Assembly (NCBI GenBank): GCA_023461135.1
Contig: JAEWNX010000084.1
Span: 1-5,021, forward strand
Reading direction: 5' to 3'
DNA from: Pseudomonadota bacterium
GTDB lineage: Bacteria; Pseudomonadota; Alphaproteobacteria; Caulobacterales; Aquidulcibacteraceae
Length of the DNA: 5,021 nt
The translations under genes were made by a program, and so were the position numbers. Of the stretch, positions 1-4,890 are shown piece after piece. The notes below the pieces were generated by a model. The model saw nothing but the letters and a program-made list of their open reading frames with translations. It did no database searches and was not told where the DNA came from. The stretch's first letter is position 1. Each line of letters opens with the position of its first letter.

Positions 1-471
1 GCCCTTCAGGGCGATCTCGGCGCCCACGCCAGCAACGGGCTGCGCCAGGTGCTGGGAAACACGCAGGCTCAGATCGGCCAAGTGCAGCGCAGCACTACGA
101 ACGGATTGGACACCGCGACGGCGACCGCACGGGCGCAGACGCAGTCCGGTATGGCCGATGTCGCCGTGACCGCTTATGCCGCGGGCGATCGCGCCTATCA
201 TTTCATAACGCTCGCTCCAGCCGGAAGCCTCGGCGCGTTCACGCCGATGCTGCGCTCCATGCGCACGCTGTCGGCGCAGGAAGCGGGCGCGCTGCGGGCG
301 CGCGAGATCGATGTCGTGCAGGTGCGGTCCGGCGACACGCCGCAGACGCTCGCCAATCGCATGGCGTTCGACGATTATCGCCTGGAACGGTTTCTCGTTC
401 TCAACGGCATGGAGAGCGGCGCCGCGCTTCGGCCCGGAGAGCGCGTGAAGATCGTCACCTATCGGCGCTAG
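1..471 (+). CDS. M48-family metalloprotease, C-terminal part with LysM-like tail (5' end outside window)
   Basis: Frame 1 is open from the first base to a TAG stop, giving 156 residues of a protein that starts upstream. The visible part matches my memory of the C-terminal region of alphaproteobacterial M48 (Ste24p/YggG-like) zinc proteases of the cell envelope. It has the AYHFITLAP stretch around residues 65-73, then an LSAQEA helix. A LysM-like module follows at about residues 104-154 (VVQVRSGDT, LANRM, ERFLVLNGM, LRPGERVKIV), ending four residues before the stop. In this family the tail follows the HExxH catalytic domain and a linker, and is thought to help envelope localisation. The zinc site itself is not in the window, so the protease assignment rests on the tail. 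The alternative is another envelope protein with a LysM-like end. A GTG at position 49 could be read as a start but lies inside the conserved region. The cupin gene begins 21 nt downstream and may be co-transcribed. Confidence 0.78.
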   Translation, partial: ALQGDLGAHASNGLRQVLGNTQAQIGQVQRSTTNGLDTATATARAQTQSGMADVAVTAYAAGDRAYHFITLAPAGSLGAFTPMLRSMRTLSAQEAGALRAREIDVVQVRSGDTPQTLANRMAFDDYRLERFLVLNGMESGAALRPGERVKIVTYRR

Positions 472-480
472 CCGTGGCGA

Positions 481-486
481 AGGAGG
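481..486 (+). promoter_or_regulatory. Ribosome binding site of the cupin gene
   Basis: A full AGGAGG lies six bases before the ATG at 493. It is the best Shine-Dalgarno match in the window. It fixes the cupin start and implies that this small protein is efficiently translated even if it shares the protease transcript. Confidence 0.8.
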
Positions 487-492
487 CAAGCG

Positions 493-882
493 ATGAAAGG
501 TTTCGTTGACAACATCGAGCGGCTGACGCTCGAGAACGCAGATTATCGACGCGTGCTCTATACCGGACAGAACATGCAGCTCGTGCTTATGGCGCTGCCG
601 CCGGGTGAAGAGATCGGCGCCGAGGTCCATGATGACCGCGACCAGTTCTTCCGTATCGAAAGCGGCCAAGGCGAAGTGCTCATCGACGGCGTCCGCCATC
701 CCATTCGGGACGACGACGCGATCATCGTGCCGGCGGGCGCGCGCCACAACGTGCGCAATACAGGGCCGGCGCCGCTGCTGCTTTACACGCTGTACGGCCC
801 CCCCGAGCACCGCGACGGGGTGATCCACAGAACCAAAGCGGAAGAGACTGAAGAGCATTTTGACGGCAAGACCACGGAATAA
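493..882 (+). CDS. Small single-domain cupin protein
   Basis: This is a 129-aa single-domain cupin, presumably a cytoplasmic beta-barrel since no signal peptide is visible. The start is an ATG with AGGAGG at 481-486, six bases upstream. Cupin motif 1 has correct spacing but substituted ligands: G38-x5-E44-x-H46-x4-Q51-x6-G58, so Glu44 replaces the first His and Gln51 replaces the usual Glu. Motif 2 is PAGARHNVRN (80-89) with the metal His at 85, and the inter-motif gap of 15 residues is typical. The tail (YGPPEHRDGVIHRTKAEE, then HFDGKTTE) is a recurring ending in this subfamily as I remember it. The substrate is unknown; relatives are annotated only as cupin domain proteins, so sugar isomerase, dioxygenase or ligand-binding roles all remain open. 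It may be transcribed with the upstream protease gene (21-nt gap). A strong hairpin follows its stop. Confidence 0.9.
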   Translation: MKGFVDNIERLTLENADYRRVLYTGQNMQLVLMALPPGEEIGAEVHDDRDQFFRIESGQGEVLIDGVRHPIRDDDAIIVPAGARHNVRNTGPAPLLLYTLYGPPEHRDGVIHRTKAEETEEHFDGKTTE

Positions 883-911
883 TGTTCGCTTGCGCGGGAC
901 GTCGATAATCA

Positions 912-945
912 TGGCGCGGCCGATTCAGGTTCAGTGGCCGCGCCA
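912..945 (+). terminator. Perfect 10-bp inverted repeat, possible terminator after the cupin gene
   Basis: TGGCGCGGCC (912-921) is exactly repeated in reverse complement as GGCCGCGCCA (936-945), with a 14-nt loop. It begins 30 nt after the cupin stop and ends 40 nt before the next start, where a terminator would be expected. There is no T-tract on either side, so it is not a canonical intrinsic terminator. It may instead be an RNA-stabilising 3' hairpin or a protein-binding palindrome. The symmetry is certain; the function is inferred. Confidence 0.45.
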
Positions 946-950
946 CGAGC

Positions 951-979
951 TAGGCGCCAGACGCGCACGCCGCTAACCT
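951..979 (+). promoter_or_regulatory. Candidate promoter for the DUF2185 gene
   Basis: TAGGCG (951-956) matches TTGACG at four of six bases. It is separated by exactly 17 nt from TAACCT (974-979), which keeps the key first T, second A and final T of a -10 box. GCTAACCT also resembles the GCTA-type -10 described for Caulobacter housekeeping promoters. Transcription starting about seven bases downstream would begin at or next to the ATG at 986, giving a leaderless mRNA, consistent with the lack of a good Shine-Dalgarno there. The matches are weak and this is a candidate only. Confidence 0.33.
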
Positions 980-985
980 GCGGAC

Positions 986-1348
986 ATGAAGACCTACAAG
1001 CCCCGCAAGGAAGACGTCCGCGAACTGGTGAAGGGCCAGGGCGATTGCGTTGCCTCCGACGCGATCACGCTGCCGGGCCGCAAGGTCGGCTACATGGTGC
1101 GCGAGGCGTCGGAGGCGCCCAAAACCGAAACCGCGCGCGGCGATAGCGGCTGGCGCTTCTTTGCGGGCGATGAGTCCGACGCCTACGTCGCCAATGCGGC
1201 GAACTTTAACATCTTCCCGGTGAACGCGATCGCCAACCTCGATCCCGACATCATACCGTTGCTCAAATCCCCGCCCGGCAGCGCGTTCAAGCGTGAAAAC
1301 GGCACAGGTCCGTTCAAGAAGGCGCCGTTTCCCGCGCCCAAGACGTGA
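986..1348 (+). CDS. DUF2185 / Imm33-type domain protein
   Basis: This is a 120-aa soluble protein with no signal peptide or membrane segment. It shows the DUF2185 pattern, a family also listed among predicted immunity proteins as Imm33: GDCVASDAIT (19-28), GRKVGYMVRE (31-40), SGWRFFAGDESDAYV (54-68), NFNIFPVNAIANLDPDIIPLL (73-93, seen as NxxxxxVNxIxxxDPDIIPLL) and GSAFKRE (98-104). Most bacterial members are stand-alone and uncharacterised, so the immunity label comes from genome-neighbourhood studies and is not shown for this protein. The ATG at 986 has no convincing Shine-Dalgarno but has a plausible -10 box just upstream. The Lys/Pro-rich last dozen residues look disordered. No toxin or polymorphic-toxin gene lies next to it; neighbours are a cupin and a bactofilin. 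Confidence 0.85.
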   Translation: MKTYKPRKEDVRELVKGQGDCVASDAITLPGRKVGYMVREASEAPKTETARGDSGWRFFAGDESDAYVANAANFNIFPVNAIANLDPDIIPLLKSPPGSAFKRENGTGPFKKAPFPAPKT

Positions 1349-1426
1349 GAAAAACGCGCGACGCGCTTGCGGCGTCCCTTCCCTAGCGGCGCCGGACTTG
1401 CAGCCGCGAGCGATTGAATCACGCTG

Positions 1427-1433
1427 AAAGGGA
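1427..1433 (+). promoter_or_regulatory. Ribosome binding site that sets the bactofilin start
   Basis: AAAGGGA sits seven bases before the ATG at 1441. A TTG at 1414 in the same frame would add nine residues, but it has no Shine-Dalgarno of its own and would place this purine run inside the coding region. The ATG is therefore preferred. Confidence 0.6.
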
Positions 1434-1440
1434 CTTCGTC

Positions 1441-1938
1441 ATGTCGGGGATCGCGCACGACCTGAGCGGGGCTATGGCGAGCGCTGCCCGCACCGCTTCG
1501 GAATCGGTTACCAAGATCAAGGCCGCGGCGCGCTTTGGCGCTGCTCGATCCGGCGCGCTCGAACACGACACGCAAGACGCCGCTAACGAAGACGCGACGC
1601 CGCGTCCCGATCCTTCGGTGATCTCCGCCAACACGCAAATCGACGGCTCGATTTCGACGTCGGACGAACTCTACATCCAGGGCAAGGTTGAAGGCGACGT
1701 GCGCGCCACCAGCGTGATCGTCTGCCAAGGCGGTTTGGTGCGCGGCGACGTCAAGGCTGACAGCATCGCCGTTTATGGCGTGGTCACCGGCAATCTCAAT
1801 GGCGGACACGTGCTGCTTTGCGCCGGCTCCGTGGTGGACGGCGAGATCAGACACGCCGGCCTTGGCATCGATCCCGGCGCCAACTTCGAAGGCACGATCC
1901 GCCGCGTGGGGACGGAAGCGCCCCGCGAGGCGAAGTAG
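1441..1938 (+). CDS. Bactofilin (polymer-forming cytoskeletal protein)
   Basis: This is a 165-aa protein of the bactofilin (DUF583) family, which assembles into nucleotide-free filaments of stacked right-handed beta-helices. These filaments scaffold cell-envelope enzymes; in Caulobacter they act in stalk biogenesis. The core spans about residues 60-154 and shows the characteristic short rungs: VISANTQIDGSI, LYIQGKVEGDV, VIVCQGGLVRGDV, IAVYGVVTGNL, VLLCAGSVVDGEI, then a closing GANFEGTIRRV. The first 57 residues are Ala-rich and mixed charge with no conserved rungs. Residues 1-40 could form an amphipathic helix with basic residues at 17, 25, 27, 31 and 36, followed by an acidic, Pro-containing linker. 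This differs from the short MFSK-type membrane-targeting start typical of many bactofilins. Length is close to the 160-aa norm. No M23 peptidase gene, a frequent bactofilin partner, is adjacent. Its stop is 21 nt from the stop of the convergent acyl-CoA dehydrogenase gene. Confidence 0.93.
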   Translation: MSGIAHDLSGAMASAARTASESVTKIKAAARFGAARSGALEHDTQDAANEDATPRPDPSVISANTQIDGSISTSDELYIQGKVEGDVRATSVIVCQGGLVRGDVKADSIAVYGVVTGNLNGGHVLLCAGSVVDGEIRHAGLGIDPGANFEGTIRRVGTEAPREAK

Positions 1939-1959
1939 GTTTCGGAGCGCGCGCTTAGC

Positions 1960-3195
1960 TCACCGCCCCGTCGGCAAGTCTTTGAACGCCACGCCCTTGT
2001 CGACCCGCACGTCCTGCGGCAGCCCGAGCACGCGTTCGGCGATGATGTTTTTCAGGATTTCATCGGTGCCGCCGGCGATGCGCAGGCCGGGCGCGAACAT
2101 GTAGCTCTGGTGGAAAGCGCCTTCGAGCGTCGCAAGCTCGGGATCGTTGATGATGCCGTAGAGATCCTGCGCTTCGATCGCCGTGTTGGCGATGTCCATC
2201 ATCTGGTTGGCGTTGATCACTTTGCCGATGGCGCTCTCCGGGCCCGGCGTCTGCCCCTTCGACAACGCCGTCATGGTGCGGAATTTCGCGAGTTTGTAGC
2301 CCTCGGCGCGCACGATCCAGTCAGCGAGCTTCTGCCGGAAGGCCTCGTCCTTGATGAGTGGGCCTTCGCCTGTGGGCGAATTGACGCCGCGCGCGAAGTC
2401 GAAAATCTCCTTGTAGTCGGGACCGTAGGACCCTCCGACCGCGAGGCGTTCGTTCATCAGCGTCACCAGCGCGACGCCCCAGCCTTGGCCAGGTTCGCCC
2501 AAGCGGTTTTTGTCCGGGATGCGGACGTCGGTGAAGTAGACTTCGTTGAACTCGCGCCCGCCCGAGGCCTGGTGGATTGGACGCGCCTCGACGCCCTTGG
2601 CCTTCATGTCGACGATGAACATGGTGAGGCCCTTGTGCTTTTCCACGTCCGGATTGGTGCGCACGAGCAGGATGCCGAAATCGGCGAAGTGCGCGCCCGT
2701 GGTCCACACTTTCTGACCGTTGACGATCCAGTCGTCGCCCTCGCGCACGGCCTTGGTTTTCGAGGCGGCGACGTCCGAACCCGCGCCGGGTTCGGAGAAG
2801 AGCTGGCACCAGATCTCATCGCCGCGCAGCGCCTTGGCGACGTAGCGATCCTTAATGGCGTCGTCCGCGAACGCGATCACCGTCGGCACGCACATGCCGA
2901 GGCCAATGGAGAACGGCGCGGAGGGCGCGTCGAACTTCGCTTCTTCCTGGTTGAAGATGACTGCATAGATCGGCGGCAGAGCGCGCCCACCCTGCTCTTT
3001 AGCCCATGTGATCCCGGCAAACCCCGCTTCGGCTTTTTTGGCCTGATACGCCTTGGCCGCCTTCATGTATTCGGCTGGTGTGAGCTTGCGGATCATCCGC
3101 TCGCTCTCGGCGCTCTTGGGTTTGAGGTTCGCCTCCAAGAACGCGCGCGCTTCGCTGCGAAACTTGGCTTCTTCGGGCGTGTCGTTGAAATCCAT
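1960..3195 (-). CDS. Acyl-CoA dehydrogenase family protein, catalytic-type subunit (FadE26/ChsE4-like)
   Basis: This is a 411-aa flavin-dependent acyl-CoA dehydrogenase, forming the alpha,beta double bond of an acyl-CoA thioester in the cytoplasm. Visible features are the N-terminal helical domain, ITWAKEQGG (62-70), the family signature LFSEPGAGSD (132-141) and VNGQKVWTTGAHFAD (158-172), which lie in the middle beta domain around the flavin. NERLAVGG follows at 248-255, and the end is RIAGGTDEILKNIIAERVLGLP (372-393). Glu249 aligns with the helix-G catalytic Glu of isovaleryl-CoA dehydrogenase and of mycobacterial ChsE4. The usual RxxFG-type arginine/glutamine and QxxGGxG motifs that contact the partner's FAD are absent, which suggests a heteromer with the 371-aa subunit of the same operon. 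The ATG at 3195 is preferred over an in-frame TTG at 3213 because GGAG lies seven bases upstream; the start is 14 nt after the lipoprotein stop. Substrate unknown; sterol-like, bile-acid-like or other bulky acyl-CoAs are plausible. Confidence 0.92.
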   Translation of the reverse strand: MDFNDTPEEAKFRSEARAFLEANLKPKSAESERMIRKLTPAEYMKAAKAYQAKKAEAGFAGITWAKEQGGRALPPIYAVIFNQEEAKFDAPSAPFSIGLGMCVPTVIAFADDAIKDRYVAKALRGDEIWCQLFSEPGAGSDVAASKTKAVREGDDWIVNGQKVWTTGAHFADFGILLVRTNPDVEKHKGLTMFIVDMKAKGVEARPIHQASGGREFNEVYFTDVRIPDKNRLGEPGQGWGVALVTLMNERLAVGGSYGPDYKEIFDFARGVNSPTGEGPLIKDEAFRQKLADWIVRAEGYKLAKFRTMTALSKGQTPGPESAIGKVINANQMMDIANTAIEAQDLYGIINDPELATLEGAFHQSYMFAPGLRIAGGTDEILKNIIAERVLGLPQDVRVDKGVAFKDLPTGR

Positions 3196-3202
3196 GGGTT
3201 CG

Positions 3203-3206
3203 CTCC
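3203..3206 (-). promoter_or_regulatory. Ribosome binding site of the 411-aa acyl-CoA dehydrogenase
   Basis: Read on the minus strand, GGAG precedes the ATG at 3195 by seven bases. It falls in the 14-nt gap after the lipoprotein stop, so ribosomes finishing that gene can reinitiate here. It argues against the TTG at 3213, which overlaps this upstream stop. Confidence 0.6.
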
Positions 3207-3209
3207 AGT

Positions 3210-3632
3210 TCAATTCGATTGATCGCGCGCACAGGCGAACGCGTTCGCGATAGCGGCCTTGGCAAATTGGTCCGACGCGACGTCCCCCGGCGGCGTGCGT
3301 TCTGCGTACGTCTGCAGTACGGACGCCAGAAAGTGATCATCGGGAGGATCGCTGTTTTCCAAGCAAATCTGCGAATTCGCGATCATCGATTCGAACGTCG
3401 CTCGGAGATAACCCGCGCAATACCCATCGATCGTTTCACCAGTTTGATCCACATCGCCGCTCTGTGTTCGACCCATCACGATTGTTCGTTGGGAACACCT
3501 GTTGACCAGCCACTCACTAGTGTGCTCGCTCGCCACCACCGCCGTCGGGGTGGGCGGCTCGGAAGCCGTCGGGGCCGAATCCGCACCACAGGCTCCCAAC
3601 ACAAAAATCGCGGAGGCGAGCAGCGCTCTCAT
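3210..3632 (-). CDS. Rap1a/Tai-like lipoprotein
   Basis: This is a 140-aa predicted lipoprotein. The start Met-Arg is followed by a hydrophobic stretch and the lipobox LGAC, with the lipidated Cys at 15. The +2 residue is Gly, so sorting to the outer membrane is expected by the E. coli rule. A Pro/Thr/Ser-rich linker covers about 19-37. The rest follows the Rap1a/Tai immunity family layout as I know it: WLVNRC (41-46), YCAGYLRATFES (71-82) with the CxGY motif, SQIC (87-90), FLASVLQTYAERTPP (101-115) and a closing AIANAFAC (127-134). The four Cys at 46, 72, 90 and 134 could form two disulfides in the periplasm. Family members with known roles neutralise type VI secretion peptidoglycan amidases, but many family members have no known effector. 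The start overlaps the upstream dehydrogenase stop by one base (TGATG), with GAGGA ten bases before the ATG. The family call is from pattern memory. Confidence 0.72.
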   Translation of the reverse strand: MRALLASAIFVLGACGADSAPTASEPPTPTAVVASEHTSEWLVNRCSQRTIVMGRTQSGDVDQTGETIDGYCAGYLRATFESMIANSQICLENSDPPDDHFLASVLQTYAERTPPGDVASDQFAKAAIANAFACARDQSN

Positions 3633-4747
3633 CACGCGGCATTCCTCTGCTCGAGCCGCTTCACGAGTTTTTCCTTCCACACCGCCGGCGCGCCAGCTTG
3701 CAGCGCGAGCAGCTTGGCGCGGCGGAAGAAGAGGTGGCAGTCGACCTCCCAGGTGAAACCCATGCCGCCGTGCGTCTGGATGTTCTCCTTGGCGCAGAGA
3801 TAGTAGCAGTCGCTTGCAGCCGCGCGCGATGCGGCGGCGGCAAAGGGAAGCTCGGCTGCTTCCGTCGAAAGCGCCCACGCGCCGTAATAGGCGTTCGAGC
3901 GCGCGACCTCGATCGCGACGTACATTTCCGCGAGCTTGTGCTTGATCGCTTGGAACGAACCAATGGGACGTGAGAATGCGTAGCGGTTCTTGGCGTAGTC
4001 GGTCGCCATTTCCAAACACGCGGCGCTGCCGCCGACTTGCTCGAACGCGATCAGCACCGCGGCGCGGTCGAGGATGGCTTCCGCCAACTCCCAGCCCTGC
4101 CCGGCCGCGCCGAGGCGCTCGGCTTTTGCGTTCTTGAACTCGAGCTTCGCGTGGCCGCGCGTAGGATCGAGCGTCTTCAGCGTCGTGCGCGTGACGCCCG
4201 ATTGATTGAGGTCGACCAGCGCCAGCGAGACGCCGGAGCCTTCCTTGGCGACGACGATGGCGTGCGTTGCGCAATCGCCGTCCGTCACGGGGATCTTGAC
4301 GCCGCTCAGCGCCGAGCCGTCGAACTTTGCGCCGATGCTGGCCGGCGTCGGCGCGCCCGGGCCTTCGCTCAGGGCAAAGCAGCCGATCACCTCGCCAGCA
4401 GCGATCTTCGGCAGCAGCGCTTTCTTCTGCGCTTCGCTGCCGGCGAGCATCAGAGCCTCGGCGAAGAAATAGACGGTCGAGGAAAACGGAATGGGCGCGA
4501 CGGCGCGGCCCAGTTCTTCCGCCAGCACGCAGAGTTCGAGCCGCCCAAGCCCTGTGCCGCCGTACTCTTCCGGAATGGCGGTCCCGATCCAGCCCATCTC
4601 GGCGACAGCGCGCCACAGGCCTTCGTCGTATGAGATTTTAGCGTCATCCAAGACGCGGCGCGTCACCTTGGCGCCGGCCTTTTCGGACAGAAAGCGCCGC
4701 GCCTCGTCGCGCAAGCTCTTCTGATCGTCGGAGAAGTCGAAATTCAC
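3632..4747 (-). CDS. Acyl-CoA dehydrogenase family protein, non-catalytic-type partner subunit (FadE27/ChsE5-like)
   Basis: This 371-aa protein has the acyl-CoA dehydrogenase fold: an N-terminal helical domain (FSDDQKSLRDEARRFL at 5-20; GTAIPEEYGGTGLG at 55-68), a middle domain and a C-terminal helical domain. The middle-domain signature is degenerate: FALSEGPGAPT (124-134) in place of SEPxxGSD. The C-terminal domain keeps the FAD-contact motifs FSRPIGSFQAIKH (258-270) and QTHGGMGFTWE (324-334). No glutamate sits at either usual catalytic place: the helix-G position carries Asp227 (LDRAAVL), and the C-terminal loop lacks a YEGT-type motif. It therefore looks like the subunit that completes the flavin site of the 411-aa protein encoded downstream. 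Translation starts with GTG, preceded by GGGAGGA. It is the first gene of a three-gene minus-strand operon. Independent activity on another substrate cannot be excluded. Confidence 0.92.
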   Translation of the reverse strand: MNFDFSDDQKSLRDEARRFLSEKAGAKVTRRVLDDAKISYDEGLWRAVAEMGWIGTAIPEEYGGTGLGRLELCVLAEELGRAVAPIPFSSTVYFFAEALMLAGSEAQKKALLPKIAAGEVIGCFALSEGPGAPTPASIGAKFDGSALSGVKIPVTDGDCATHAIVVAKEGSGVSLALVDLNQSGVTRTTLKTLDPTRGHAKLEFKNAKAERLGAAGQGWELAEAILDRAAVLIAFEQVGGSAACLEMATDYAKNRYAFSRPIGSFQAIKHKLAEMYVAIEVARSNAYYGAWALSTEAAELPFAAAASRAAASDCYYLCAKENIQTHGGMGFTWEVDCHLFFRRAKLLALQAGAPAVWKEKLVKRLEQRNAA

Positions 4748-4890
4748 CCCGTCCTCCCGGGTCTTATGGTTGCCGGCACCTTAATGCCGCGCCCGCACGC
4801 GGCGAAAGAGTGTCTTGGCGTCAACGTCTGTTCACGAAGGCTCAAGGGGAGTGCGCTAGGCTGTCCCTTCAGATTTCGGGGCGAGTACCA
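4748..4890. promoter_or_regulatory. Divergent intergenic region with small inverted repeats
   Basis: These 143 bases separate the minus-strand acyl-CoA dehydrogenase operon from a plus-strand gene and should hold both promoters. On the minus strand, TTGACG (4818-4823 read in reverse) is a perfect alphaproteobacterial -35 hexamer, but I find no good -10 at proper spacing. On the plus strand, GCTAGGCT (4855-4862) resembles a GCTA-type -10, with TTCACG (4831-4836) upstream at somewhat long spacing. Inverted repeats are GCCGCG/CGCGGC (4786-4803, 6-nt loop), the 8-bp palindrome TGCCGGCA (4771-4778) and AAGGG/CCCTT (4844-4869) centred on the GCTA motif. A TetR-type operator would be reasonable here, but none can be named. 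Confidence 0.5.
4752..4758 (-). promoter_or_regulatory. Ribosome binding site supporting the GTG start of the 371-aa acyl-CoA dehydrogenase
   Basis: On the minus strand GGGAGGA lies four bases before the GTG at 4747. The strength of this site and the typical NFDFSDDQ N-terminus that follows support the GTG as the true start. Confidence 0.65.

Noticed and set aside
1360..1376. Short inverted repeat GACGC/GCGTC upstream of the bactofilin
   Set aside because: The 5-bp arms are too short to stand out in DNA of this composition, and no T-tract follows.
1414..1440. TTG start giving a bactofilin nine residues longer
   Set aside because: There is no Shine-Dalgarno before the TTG, whereas AAAGGGA is well spaced for the ATG at 1441.
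1183..1854. Minus-strand open frame of 223 codons opposite the DUF2185 and bactofilin genes
   Set aside because: It spans two recognisable genes and their intergenic gap on the other strand and shows no family motif or ribosome site.
1939..1959. Possible bidirectional terminator between the convergent bactofilin and dehydrogenase genes
   Set aside because: The 21-nt gap has only a GCGCGCGC run and no stem with a loop or T-tract that I can support.
2110..3222. Long plus-strand open frame of 370 codons opposite the 411-aa dehydrogenase gene
   Set aside because: It lies antisense to a clear acyl-CoA dehydrogenase. Its translation is rich in Arg, His, Asp and Val with no recognisable motif, which is typical of a mirror frame in GC-rich DNA.
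3210..4616. Minus-strand 468-codon frame that would fuse a long Arg-rich region to the lipoprotein
   Set aside because: The N-terminal 328 residues are the out-of-frame shadow of the 371-aa dehydrogenase. The real gene starts at the ATG at 3632 with a lipobox directly after it.
4037..4633. Plus-strand 198-codon frame opposite the 371-aa dehydrogenase
   Set aside because: It is antisense to a strongly supported gene, with Arg/Ala-rich low-information composition and no motif.
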